The notes under the pieces: generated by a model
What the model saw: the letters and a program-made list of their open reading frames with translations, nothing else
Database searches by the model: none
What the model was told of the DNA's origin: nothing
Program-made: the position numbers and the translations under genes
From: Oceanirhabdus sp942490885
Lineage (GTDB): Bacteria > Bacillota > Clostridia > Clostridiales > Clostridiaceae
Length of the DNA stretch: 64,000 nt
Assembly (NCBI GenBank): GCA_942490885.1
Contig: CALNYT010000002.1
Span: 4,526,001-4,590,000 of the forward strand
Direction: 5' to 3'
Part shown: piece after piece, positions 1-8,272 of the stretch
How the letters are laid out: each line of letters begins with the position of its first letter
Position numbering within the stretch: position 1 is the stretch's first letter

Positions 1-988
1 CATCAGTATGAGTTCTCTCGTAATGATGTGTTGCATCCACACCAGGACCCACGCAAGCAAAATTAAGGTCTATTGAACTGTGCATTAATTGAGTTGCATC
101 TGATGAATAACTATTGTATACATCCACTTTATAGTCTATGTCATTTTCTTCTGCAATATTAACCAATCTATTCCTAAATCCAAAATCATAAGGAGTTTTA
201 TTATCCCTGGCTGCAATGCTTACTGCGTATTCACTAGACTCCTGACCTGGCCCAACTGTTCCAATATCAATTGCAATAACCTCTTTTGTCTTTGTGGGAA
301 TGCCAGCTACTCCATGTCCACATTCTTCATAATTACTTATAAAGAAATGAGTTGTGTTCTTTGGCTTCATCTCATTTTCTTTCATAAATCTGCATATCTC
401 AAGTACCATACCTACTGCAGATTTATTATCTATATATCTAGTTTTTATGAATCCATTATCAGTTATCTCTGTTCTTGTATCCATAACAATAAAATCACCA
501 ACATTTATTCCAAGAGCTTTAACATCTTCCTTGTTGAATACTTTCTCATCAAGTCTTACTCTCATAAGAGCCTCATCTCTTTTACTCTCGTAAGCTTTAA
601 TTCCATTTACATGAGAAGAAGCAACTGTAGGTATAATAGATCCTCTTATTTTTTTACCATGTCTAGTTATAACAGTACAATTTTCTCCCTCTACAGCATT
701 CCAACATCCGCCGCCTACTCTGAAATACTTAAGCTTACCATCAGGCATTATTTCCTTAACCATCCCACCTAATGTATCTATATGAGCTGTTATCATCACA
801 TGCTCATCATCATCTTGTCCTCTCATTGTAGCTATAAGAGCACCTTTCTTTGTTATAGTTGTCTCAAGTCCAAACTCCTCAAAGTCTTTCTTTACCTCAT
901 TAATAGCATCCGTTGTATATCCAGATGGACTTGGAATCTCTAGATATTTTTTCATCATTTCAATTGCGTATTGTGTATTAATATTCAT
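1..988 (-). CDS. M42 family metallopeptidase (aminopeptidase), 3' end cut by window
   Basis: Zinc or cobalt aminopeptidase/endoglucanase-like family, cytosolic peptide trimming. The reading frame runs leftward from ATG at 988 off the window edge without a stop, giving about 329 residues of a family usually near 350. Metal-site motifs are visible in order: ITAHIDTLG (His and Asp ligands), IDNKSAVG (bridging Asp), NYEECGHG (catalytic Glu pair), AIDIGTVGPG, and THHYERTH near the cut end (last His ligand). The start is preceded by AGAGGGAT at suitable distance. It is co-oriented with the xyl genes but separated from them by a terminator at 1146-1170, so it is likely an independent unit. Substrate cannot be told from sequence. 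Confidence 0.9.
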   Translation of the reverse strand, partial: MNINTQYAIEMMKKYLEIPSPSGYTTDAINEVKKDFEEFGLETTITKKGALIATMRGQDDDEHVMITAHIDTLGGMVKEIMPDGKLKYFRVGGGCWNAVEGENCTVITRHGKKIRGSIIPTVASSHVNGIKAYESKRDEALMRVRLDEKVFNKEDVKALGINVGDFIVMDTRTEITDNGFIKTRYIDNKSAVGMVLEICRFMKENEMKPKNTTHFFISNYEECGHGVAGIPTKTKEVIAIDIGTVGPGQESSEYAVSIAARDNKTPYDFGFRNRLVNIAEENDIDYKVDVYNSYSSDATQLMHSSIDLNFACVGPGVDATHHYERTHTD

Positions 989-1145
989 ACTTAATCCCTC
1001 TTTTCCTTAAGCATATTTAAACAAATATACCTAAATCACATAATATTCAAATAATACCTATTATAACACAAGCTGCTACTTTTAACTCCTAAGTTCTATA
1101 AAATTTTACAAAGATAGAATATTATTTCCTCCATTTTTAACTATA

Positions 1146-1170
1146 AAAAGAGCCCATAAAGGACTCTTTT
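1146..1170 (-). terminator. Terminator after xylH
   Basis: A stem AAAAGAG-CC / GG-CTCTTTT with a short loop lies 35 bases beyond the xylH stop. A-tract and T-tract flank it on both sides, so it could work in both directions, but only the leftward operon ends here. Confidence 0.75.
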
Positions 1171-1204
1171 CAGTAAAGGGGATTTCAATATATTATTAGA
1201 TATA

Positions 1205-2425
1205 TTATGCATTTTTCTTTCTTGTAGAGATATCAATCCATACTGCTAATAGTAGTACAAAACCCTTAACAACAAGTCTCTCTGGTGTACCTACATCCAT
1301 AAGTAGCATACCGTTGTTTAGAGTTGCCATAACTAGAGCTCCTACGATAGCTCCCATTATAGTTCCTTCTCCTCCAAGGGTACTTGTTCCACCAATGATA
1401 GCTGCTGCTATAACTTCAAGTTCCATACCTTGTCCTGCTGCCGCTGTTGCAGAAGCAAGTCTTGCTGTAAATAACATACCACCAATTGCTCCTAAGATAC
1501 CTGATGATATAAATATCCATAGTGTTCTCTTCTTTATATCAATACCTGATAGCTTTGCAGCCTCTTTATTTCCACCAATAGCATATACATGTCTACCAAA
1601 AGTAGTTTTAGTAGTAATAAATGTGTATAATCCACCCACAACCATTAATAATAATGTTGAATAAGGCACTCCTTGGTAAAGTGATAAGATTATAAACACG
1701 AAAGAAATCATTGATATTACCAATAAAAGCTTAAGGACAAATAATGTTGATGGAAGAACCTCAAATTGATATGTTTCTCTTTCTTTTCTCTTCTTTAACT
1801 CCATAATTACATAAATAACAATTATTGCGATTAACATTATAATAGTTGTATTATGAGGAATCATATCCTTTACTGAATTTGATCCTCCAAAGATTGTAGG
1901 TATATAGTCTTGTCCAATTACCTTGAATGCATTAGGAACTGGTACTGTCTCACCATTTGTTATTTTAAGAAGCATTCCATTGAAAAACATCATTCCTGCT
2001 AAGGTAACAATGAAGGCAGGTACGTTTCTATAAGCAACCCAATATCCTTGCCAAAGACCAATAATAGCACCTATTGCTAAAGTAATAATAACTGCTAAAA
2101 GAATACCACCTAGCCCTCCTCCAAAACGTCTCATAAGAATAGCACTTGCTGCACCTGTGAGACCTACAACTGCTCCAATGGATAAGTCTATATGCCCAGC
2201 TACAATTACCAATACAACACCACATGCAAGAATTGCTATATGTGCAGTCTGTAACATAAGAGTAGATAAGTTTCTAGGTGTAAAGAAATTACCGTTTAGT
2301 AATGAAAAGGTGACCATTATTCCTATTAATGCTATAAACATTGTATATTGTCTAATGTTATTTTTTAATTGAAATTTTATAATATCTGAAACACTTTTAT
2401 TATTTAATTTATCTTGTTGAGCCAT
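1205..2425 (-). CDS. xylH: Xylose-type sugar ABC transporter permease
   Basis: Membrane permease of a monosaccharide ABC importer (406 residues, typical for XylH/MglC-like BPD_transp_2 proteins). Many hydrophobic segments are visible from about residue 28 onward. The family's conserved cytoplasmic stretch GGTSTLGGEGT followed by a G/A-rich helix is near residue 345. It is the last gene of a three-gene transcript after xylF and xylG, with a 39-base gap to xylG. The sugar is inferred from the binding protein and the sensory operon next door; D-xylose is most likely, but other pentoses or hexoses remain possible. Confidence 0.88.
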   Translation of the reverse strand: MAQQDKLNNKSVSDIIKFQLKNNIRQYTMFIALIGIMVTFSLLNGNFFTPRNLSTLMLQTAHIAILACGVVLVIVAGHIDLSIGAVVGLTGAASAILMRRFGGGLGGILLAVIITLAIGAIIGLWQGYWVAYRNVPAFIVTLAGMMFFNGMLLKITNGETVPVPNAFKVIGQDYIPTIFGGSNSVKDMIPHNTTIIMLIAIIVIYVIMELKKRKERETYQFEVLPSTLFVLKLLLVISMISFVFIILSLYQGVPYSTLLLMVVGGLYTFITTKTTFGRHVYAIGGNKEAAKLSGIDIKKRTLWIFISSGILGAIGGMLFTARLASATAAAGQGMELEVIAAAIIGGTSTLGGEGTIMGAIVGALVMATLNNGMLLMDVGTPERLVVKGFVLLLAVWIDISTRKKNA

Positions 2426-2464
2426 GTTTAATCCTCCTTAATCTTTATGCCTTATTCTTTATGC

Positions 2465-3997
2465 CTAACTATTGTGGTTACCTCCAGTTGCAAAGTACAT
2501 TACTTTCTCCTGATTAGCCTCTTTATAATCAAGTTCTGCAGTAAACTTACCTTCATGCATTACAAGAATTCTATCACTCATACCTAAAATTTCTGGTAAT
2601 TCTGAAGATATCATTATTATGCTAACGCCTTTAGCAACCAGTTCATTCATGATGTTGTAGATTTCGTACTTAGCCCCAACATCTATCCCTCTTGTAGGCT
2701 CATCTAGAACAAGAACCTTTGGATCAGCCATAAGCCATTTTGCAATAACCACCTTTTGTTGGTTACCACCACTTAAATTCTTTACCTTCTGCTCTATAGA
2801 TGGTGTTTTTGTTTTAAGCGCCTTAACGTAATCATTTGAAATTCTTATTTCTTCATTTTCATTAATTCCAAAAATTGAAGATATTTTATCTAAACTAGCT
2901 AGAGTTGTATTCTGTTTAATATCCATATCTAAAACCAAACCGGTCTTCTTTCTATCCTCAGATAAATAACATAAACCATTTTCAATTGCTGCTTTAGGGC
3001 CCTTTATATTTAACTTTTGCCCGTCTATAGACATTTCTCCGCTCTTATTAGTACCATATGCACCAATAAGACTCATCATAAGTTCTGTTCTACCTGCTCC
3101 CATAAGTCCTGCAATTCCAAGGATTTCTCCCTTTCTCGCCTTAAAACTGATATTATCAATTGCTTTTCTATCTGTTAGTTCTGGGTTATATACAGTCCAG
3201 TTCTTAACATCAAGAACTACCTCTCCTGGAGTATGAACTTCCCTTGGGAACAATTGTCCCATTTCTCTTCCAACCATACCTGTGATAACTCTATCCATTG
3301 TTGTATCTTCTTCGTTTTGAAATGTTTCTATTGTTTTTCCATCTCTTAAAATCGTAATAGTATCAGCAATTGCCTTTACTTCCTTTAGCTTATGTGAAAT
3401 ATAAATACAACTTATTCCCTGTTTCTTTAACTCTCTTATAATCTCCAATAAATTTTCACTATCATCTTCATTTAATGCTGCTGTTGGTTCATCTAAGATA
3501 AGAATTTTAATATTTTTTGATAAAGCTTTTGCAATCTCAACTAACTGCTGTTTACCTATTCCAAGATTCATAATTTTTGTATTTGGCTTATCATCCAAAC
3601 CAACTCTTTTTAATAATTCCTGTGTTTTTGACATTGCCTTGTTCCAATTAATGATTCCCATTTTTTGAAACTCATTTCCTAAGAAAATATTTTCACAAAT
3701 ATTCATCTCTTTAACTAATGCTAATTCTTGATAAATTATTCCTACACCAGCTTCTTCACTCTCTTTTATATCTCTGTAATCCTGTTCTTTTCCTTCAATA
3801 ATAATTTTTCCTTCATAACTTCCCTTTGGATGTACTCCACTTAACACCTTCATTAGTGTAGATTTACCTGCTCCATTTTCACCTACAAGAGCGTGTATCT
3901 CCCCAGCTTTCACCTTGAAGTTTACATCATCAAGAGCTCTTACCCCTGGAAATTCTTTTACAATGTTTTGCATTTCTAATATATATTTATCTTTCAT
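2465..3997 (-). CDS. xylG: Xylose-type sugar ABC transporter ATPase, two ABC domains
   Basis: Duplicated ATPase of a CUT2-class sugar importer (510 residues). The N-terminal domain has Walker A GENGAGKST near residue 40, signature LGIGKQQLVEIA and Walker B ILILDEPTAAL. The C-terminal domain has the degenerate Walker A GLMGAGRTE, signature LSGGNQQKVVIA and Walker B VLVLDEPTRGID. The degenerate second Walker A is normal for XylG/MglA/RbsA. I chose ATG at 3997: GGTGG lies 9 bases upstream, while the GTG one codon earlier is closer to it. Preceded by an intercistronic hairpin after xylF. Confidence 0.92.
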   Translation of the reverse strand: MKDKYILEMQNIVKEFPGVRALDDVNFKVKAGEIHALVGENGAGKSTLMKVLSGVHPKGSYEGKIIIEGKEQDYRDIKESEEAGVGIIYQELALVKEMNICENIFLGNEFQKMGIINWNKAMSKTQELLKRVGLDDKPNTKIMNLGIGKQQLVEIAKALSKNIKILILDEPTAALNEDDSENLLEIIRELKKQGISCIYISHKLKEVKAIADTITILRDGKTIETFQNEEDTTMDRVITGMVGREMGQLFPREVHTPGEVVLDVKNWTVYNPELTDRKAIDNISFKARKGEILGIAGLMGAGRTELMMSLIGAYGTNKSGEMSIDGQKLNIKGPKAAIENGLCYLSEDRKKTGLVLDMDIKQNTTLASLDKISSIFGINENEEIRISNDYVKALKTKTPSIEQKVKNLSGGNQQKVVIAKWLMADPKVLVLDEPTRGIDVGAKYEIYNIMNELVAKGVSIIMISSELPEILGMSDRILVMHEGKFTAELDYKEANQEKVMYFATGGNHNS

Positions 3998-4022
3998 CAC
4001 ACAAGACCACCTTTCTTAAAAG

Positions 4023-4051
4023 CGAGGAATAACATCTCGAGTTATTCCTCG
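4023..4051 (-). promoter_or_regulatory. Intercistronic stem-loop between xylF and xylG
   Basis: Perfect 11-bp inverted repeat CGAGGAATAAC / GTTATTCCTCG with a 7-base loop, in the 72-base gap between xylF stop and xylG start. Only a short T4 follows on the transcribed strand, so it is probably an attenuating or mRNA-stabilising hairpin rather than a full terminator. It would allow more binding protein than ATPase, as seen in other sugar ABC operons. Confidence 0.7.
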
Positions 4052-4069
4052 GCAGTCAATATTTTTTAA

Positions 4070-5086
4070 TTATTTAAGATCATCTTCACTCATGTATCCA
4101 CTGTCTATTAATATTTCTTTTAAGTTATCTTTTGTTACAACTTTTGCATCAAGTGATACTGTTGGAACTTCTACTACACCGTTATCTACTGCGCTATTAG
4201 TTTCAACTTTTTCACCTTTAGCGATTTTAATTGCAGTCTCTATAGCAGCTTGACCAAGGTCTCTAGTATCTTTAAATACTGTCATAGATTGTGTTCCTTC
4301 CATAATTCTCTTTGCACCTGATTTTTCAGCATCTTGTCCAGTTATCGGTACTTGACCAGCTAATCCTTGTGCTGCTAAAGCTTGAATTGCAGCACCCGCA
4401 GTACCGTCGTTTGGAGCTAATATACCATCAACTTTATTGTCATTAGCAGCTAAAGCAGCCTCAACAATTTTAAGAGCATTTTCTGGTACCCAGTTCTCAA
4501 CAGCTTGTTCAGCTATAACATTGATTTTTCCTGAATCTATTAGAGGTTGAATGTACTTCATAGCACCCTCTTTGAATAATTTAGCGTTATTATCTGTTGG
4601 AGCTCCTGACATAATGATGTAGTTTCCTTCTGGAACCATCTCACTAATGAATTTTCCTTGGATTTCTCCAACCTTTACATTATCAAAAGAAATATAGTAA
4701 TCTAATTTATCAGTTCCTGTGATTAATCTGTCATAAGATATTACTGGTACACCATCTTTATTTGCCATTTCAACTAATGACGCTGCAGCTGAAGCATCGT
4801 GTGGTGCTAATATTAAAACATCAATACCTTGATTTAATAAAGCTTCTACTTGTGTAGTTTGCTCTTGCATATTAGCATCTGCAACCTTAACGATTAATTC
4901 GATACCCATTTCCTTTGCAACTGCTTCCATTTTAGCTTTATCTCTTACCCATCTTTCTTCTCTTTGTGTTGGAAGAGATAGTCCTACTTTAATTTTATCT
5001 GATGATGCAGTCTTGTCCTTACCACAACCTACAAAAACTGTAGCAACCATTAATACTGTAATTAATATTGACAATAATCTTTTCAT
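4070..5086 (-). CDS. xylF: Xylose-type sugar-binding lipoprotein
   Basis: Extracellular solute receptor that delivers sugar to XylGH (338 residues). It has a signal peptide with lipobox VFVGC (Cys21), so it is membrane-tethered by lipid. It follows the XylF pattern: KVGLSLPTQREERW at the start of the mature part, ISYDRLI and YYISFDNVKVGE in the first lobe, ITGQDAE in the second. Start ATG at 5086 with AAGGGGG upstream. First gene of xylFGH. The upstream region holds a good -10 box with a poor -35 and direct repeats that could bind the YesN regulator. Confidence 0.9.
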   Translation of the reverse strand: MKRLLSILITVLMVATVFVGCGKDKTASSDKIKVGLSLPTQREERWVRDKAKMEAVAKEMGIELIVKVADANMQEQTTQVEALLNQGIDVLILAPHDASAAASLVEMANKDGVPVISYDRLITGTDKLDYYISFDNVKVGEIQGKFISEMVPEGNYIIMSGAPTDNNAKLFKEGAMKYIQPLIDSGKINVIAEQAVENWVPENALKIVEAALAANDNKVDGILAPNDGTAGAAIQALAAQGLAGQVPITGQDAEKSGAKRIMEGTQSMTVFKDTRDLGQAAIETAIKIAKGEKVETNSAVDNGVVEVPTVSLDAKVVTKDNLKEILIDSGYMSEDDLK

Positions 5087-5160
5087 GGTGGTTCCCCCTT
5101 AAATATTTTTATGAACTACTTAAGTCCTAAAAATTTATCCCTTGTGTAGCTCTTGATTTC

Positions 5161-5166
5161 ATTATA
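5161..5166 (-). promoter_or_regulatory. Probable -10 box of the xylFGH promoter
   Basis: TATAAT on the minus strand, with no recognisable -35 box 17 bases upstream (TTAAAT there). A strong -10 with a weak -35 is what an activator-dependent promoter looks like. It would start transcription near 5154, giving a leader of about 68 bases. Confidence 0.5.
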
Positions 5167-5193
5167 CTTGCCATTTGTAAATAATTTAATAAC

Positions 5194-5243
5194 AGTATTC
5201 TATAAGATTTCTATATATTCTTAACTTTTTTAACATTGTTAAC
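5194..5243 (-). promoter_or_regulatory. Direct repeats upstream of the xylF promoter, candidate YesN operator
   Basis: Minus strand carries two adjacent 11-bp units TATAGAAATCT / TATAGAATACT at 5194-5215, about -40 to -61 from the predicted start. Further upstream are three TTAAC repeats at exact 9-bp steps (5221, 5230, 5239 on the plus strand). AraC-type regulators bind direct repeats just upstream of -35, so the first pair is the better candidate. Inference from position only. Confidence 0.4.
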
Positions 5244-5257
5244 ATTTAATTAAAAAA

Positions 5258-5290
5258 GTCTGTATTTTTTTGTTGTAAAAAAATACAGAC
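5258..5290 (-). terminator. Terminator after the 5544-6674 lipoprotein gene
   Basis: Perfect 14-bp AT-rich stem starting GTCTGTATT, loop of 5, followed on the minus strand by T6. It lies beyond palindromic element A and isolates xylFGH from the gene upstream. Confidence 0.8.
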
Positions 5291-5302
5291 CACTTAAAAC
5301 AA

Positions 5303-5534
5303 GTTGAGAATGGTGCGTTGAGAGTTGAGAACGGTGGATGTTTCTGACATACATCAGAAACTACATTTTATTGGTTATTAAAAAAAGATTTTACTCGTTT
5401 CATTTAGATGAAGCATTGTATTTAAATACAATATTTTATCTAAAGATAAAATGAGTAAAACCTTCTTGTCCTAAAGAACAATAAAGATGTAGTTTCAGCT
5501 TATAGCTGAAACATCCTTCGTTCTCAACTCTACG
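5303..5534. repeat. Nested-palindrome element, copy A (full length)
   Basis: About 232 bp. Outer arms GTTGAGAACGGTGGATG / CATCCTTCGTTCTCAAC; left hairpin TTTCTGA / TCAGAAA; right hairpin GTTTCAGC / GCTGAAAC; inner stem TTTTACTC / GAGTAAAA enclosing three hairpins, including the perfect palindrome ATTGTATTTAAATACAAT. It begins 10 bases after the stop codon of the lipoprotein gene. Central orientation matches copy F and is opposite to copies B, C, D and E. No reading frame inside. Confidence 0.9.
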
Positions 5535-5543
5535 TTATCTTTT

Positions 5544-6674
5544 CTACTTCTCTCCAACATAAACTATATAACTATCTCCATTAATAGGTATTGATTTATC
5601 TGGCTTATTCCAATCTCTATTTCCTTTCATATACAATCTGAATGAATCCTTAGTTAGCACAACAATTGCATCTGTTTCTTTAAGATAATATGCTTCACAT
5701 AACTCTTCAATATTTCCCTCTAACTCTTTATATTCAACAGGAAGTTTAGCTCTTTTAAACCCTTCTTTAAGTTCTACTGGTATTTTGGAATAGTTCAACA
5801 TATCTTTAAAGTGTGATCCATTACCTGTATGAGTGAACTCCTGAACGTAAGGTAAGCCCAAAACCAGTTGCCCCTCTTGCCCTATTATTGTTATGTTCTC
5901 CTTATCAAAGTAGAAATGGTCTTTAATATTCCCTTCTTCTTTTTCCTCTTCTTTAACCTCGTTGTTCTCCATTACCTCTATTATAGCTTTATCTAAATCT
6001 CCATTAAATACCTCATTAATTTCAAGTTCCTTATTATCATTTAACACTTCTATACTATATATCTTATTCACATTATTAGCATAAACCATGCTCCCACCAC
6101 CTGTTGACATGGTATATTCTTTTATTGATATGAATCCATCGCCTATTGCAATTATCTCATCTCTTCCAAACTTTATCTTTGAGATATCCCCTTCCTGCGG
6201 CATAATCTCTTCTATTGTTCTTTTAGAGATTGCCTCTTCACCTTTCTTTAAGAATTGAATATCTTTAAAGTTAAACTTGTGATTATAAGCATATAGTGGG
6301 TATTCCCCTAAATCTTCATCATATTCATCCTTCATTTCTTCATTAACCGATTCATCATTAAATTCAGCTACTTGAAACTTGTACATTTCATCCCCATATG
6401 GATATAAAATAACATCCTTCTCAACTTCATATGGCAGCATCTCTTCGTCCTTTAGGACTATAGTAGTATAAAGAATATCTGTGTCCACTTTATGTTTAAG
6501 TCCAATTATTATATTTTTACCAGAATACTGAATATCATCACTCTTCTCCTGAGAAATCTTATGTTCTACTTTTTTATTGTTCTTTTCATCTATCTTCTCA
6601 TTCCCCTTTGGTGAACAAGATGTAACCAATGTTATTGCAAATAATACAGCTATTATATTTAGAATTTTCCTCAT
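5544..6674 (-). CDS. Lipoprotein of unknown function in the xylose locus
   Basis: 376 residues with signal peptide and lipobox LVTSC (Cys20), then a Lys/Glu-rich linker. I do not recognise the mature domain. It is acidic, without transmembrane segments after the signal, and has no obvious enzyme motif. The start ATG has GGGGAG six bases upstream. It lies between xylF and the sensory operon, has its own 5' palindrome (6704-6805) and its own terminator, so it is probably transcribed alone. A role in sugar sensing is only suggested by location. Confidence 0.8.
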   Translation of the reverse strand: MRKILNIIAVLFAITLVTSCSPKGNEKIDEKNNKKVEHKISQEKSDDIQYSGKNIIIGLKHKVDTDILYTTIVLKDEEMLPYEVEKDVILYPYGDEMYKFQVAEFNDESVNEEMKDEYDEDLGEYPLYAYNHKFNFKDIQFLKKGEEAISKRTIEEIMPQEGDISKIKFGRDEIIAIGDGFISIKEYTMSTGGGSMVYANNVNKIYSIEVLNDNKELEINEVFNGDLDKAIIEVMENNEVKEEEKEEGNIKDHFYFDKENITIIGQEGQLVLGLPYVQEFTHTGNGSHFKDMLNYSKIPVELKEGFKRAKLPVEYKELEGNIEELCEAYYLKETDAIVVLTKDSFRLYMKGNRDWNKPDKSIPINGDSYIVYVGEK

Positions 6675-6703
6675 ACTAATCTCCCCTAATATTTAATTCC
6701 TTT

Positions 6704-6805
6704 ATAGATATCTCAGCTCACTAATTAATTTCCGCATCTCCATAACTCATTGATGCATTGAGATTTTGGAACATGCGTAAATTAAATTTCGCGGTAGATA
6801 TCTAT
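6704..6805. promoter_or_regulatory. 102-bp imperfect palindrome in the lipoprotein gene leader
   Basis: Ends are a perfect 10-bp inverted repeat ATAGATATCT / AGATATCTAT. Inside, AATTAATTT pairs with AAATTAAAT, GCAT with ATGC, and CTCA with TGAG around a centre TTGATGCAT. It lies 30 bases upstream of the ATG at 6674. It is unrelated to the TTGAGA-type elements. It may be a leader RNA structure, operator pair or solitary mobile palindrome. Confidence 0.6.
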
Positions 6806-6881
6806 TGTATGTCCTAATTATACATCTTGTAATGTTTCTTTAGGTTACATAAGTATGAAGAAAAAGTTACAGGTTTGTTAC

Positions 6882-6904
6882 AAAAAAAGCACGCGGCTGC
6901 GTGC
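6882..6904 (-). terminator. Terminator of the xylose-sensing operon
   Basis: GC-rich 6-bp stem GCACGC / GCGTGC with loop GGCT, followed on the minus strand by T7. It lies beyond element B, downstream of the tethered XylF-like gene. Confidence 0.8.
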
Positions 6905-6910
6905 GAAAAA

Positions 6911-7148
6911 ATTAATAGATAATTGATAATCATAGATGTTTCTGCATGCGCAGAAACTACATCTTATTGGTCTTTAGATAAGGATTTGCTTACTCATTTT
7001 ATCTTGGATAAAATATTGTGTTTAGAATGTAAAATTTCATTTCTAAATGAAATAAGCAAAATCCATTTATCCAAGGAACAATAAGAATTAAAATTTCACG
7101 GAGTGAAATGTCCATCATTGTCCATTCTCAATTATCAATTCTCAATTC
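6911..7148. repeat. Nested-palindrome element, copy B (full length)
   Basis: Left hairpin TTTCTGC / GCAGAAA; right hairpin ATTTCAC / GTGAAAT; centre with ATTTTATC / GATAAAAT and ATTTCATTT / AAATGAAAT hairpins; conserved inner flanks TTATTGGTCTTTA and AACAATAAG. Outer arms are more degenerate (AATTGATAATCA / CATTGTCCATTCTCAATT). Ends 10 bases before the stop codon of the neighbouring minus-strand gene at 7159. Confidence 0.88.
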
Positions 7149-7158
7149 GCTTTTCTAT

Positions 7159-8226
7159 TTACTTCTCCCTATAAACCTCATTTCTCAAATGAAATCCATC
7201 CTTTATAATAGTTTCATCCATATTATACTTATCAACTGCATGCACATCTATAACATAATAAGGAATATCATAGGTTCCATCACTGATGGTTTCTTCTATT
7301 CCCAAGTCTTCCCCTCTCGCGAGTTTCATAGCTATCTCTGCACCTGCTGTTGCCATATCTTCCATGGATTTATAGACAGTCATAAGTTGAGTACCTTCAA
7401 CAATTCTCTGGCATCCATCAAGGTCTGCATCTTGCCCTGTGACAAATACCTTACCTGCTAATCTATGCTCTGCAAGGGCTCTTATAACTCCACCTGCAAG
7501 ACTATCATTTCCAGCAATTACACCATCGAATTTCACTTTTTCTGATAAAAGTTCGTTAGTTGTATTAAATGCATACTCCTGCATCCAGTCCTCAGCCCAG
7601 TACTCTCCACCCACCTCAATATATCCATCATCAATATACTCTTGAAGTACATTATAATAACCTTTTCTCATAAGTCTAGTGTTGTTGTCACTTGGATCTC
7701 CATGGATCATGATAATTTTAGCTCCAACAATTTTATCCACTATCGCAGTAGCCATCTTTTCTCCCACCGCTACATTATCGAATGAAAGATACACATCTGC
7801 ATTAGAATCAAGAATCAATCTATCATATGCTATGACCTTCACCCCTGCATCCTGTGCCATCTTAACAGCTGTAGATGCTTTAATATGATCATTTGCCACG
7901 AGAATAAGCACATCTATCCCTTCTTTAAGCAGATACTGTACCTGTTTTATTTGGTCATCATCATCATTATTGGCATTCTTAATTATTATCTCTCCACCAT
8001 ATTCCTGAATTTTAGCCATTAAGATATCTCTATCTTTAAGCCATCGCTCCTCTTTAAGAGTACCCATTGAAAATCCAACTTTAACTTTACGACTCACCTT
8101 TTTCTGATCTTCCTTCTTCCCATCTTCAAGCTTTGAAATACTACTTATCTTAGATGCTGTAATTGTTATAAGAACAGTTAAAATTCCTACTAATATTAAA
8201 ATAAATAATACTTTTAATCTTTTCAC
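7159..8226 (-). CDS. xylFII: Membrane-tethered XylF-like sugar sensor (XylFII type)
   Basis: 355 residues. One N-terminal transmembrane helix (about 5-24) and no lipobox Cys, so it is anchored by the uncleaved helix with the sugar-binding fold outside. The binding fold resembles the transporter's XylF: KVGFSMGTLKEERW, IAYDRLI, VYLSFDNVAVGE, FVTGQDAD. In Clostridium, XylFII binds D-xylose and complexes with LytS to signal to YesN; the gene neighbourhood here is the same. GTG start with GGGAGG 8 bases upstream. Last gene of the sensory operon, 46 bases after yesN. Confidence 0.85.
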   Translation of the reverse strand: MKRLKVLFILILVGILTVLITITASKISSISKLEDGKKEDQKKVSRKVKVGFSMGTLKEERWLKDRDILMAKIQEYGGEIIIKNANNDDDDQIKQVQYLLKEGIDVLILVANDHIKASTAVKMAQDAGVKVIAYDRLILDSNADVYLSFDNVAVGEKMATAIVDKIVGAKIIMIHGDPSDNNTRLMRKGYYNVLQEYIDDGYIEVGGEYWAEDWMQEYAFNTTNELLSEKVKFDGVIAGNDSLAGGVIRALAEHRLAGKVFVTGQDADLDGCQRIVEGTQLMTVYKSMEDMATAGAEIAMKLARGEDLGIEETISDGTYDIPYYVIDVHAVDKYNMDETIIKDGFHLRNEVYREK

Positions 8227-8272
8227 CCCAATATCCTCCCATTAAGTAAAATCGCTCCCATAAAAAATATAA

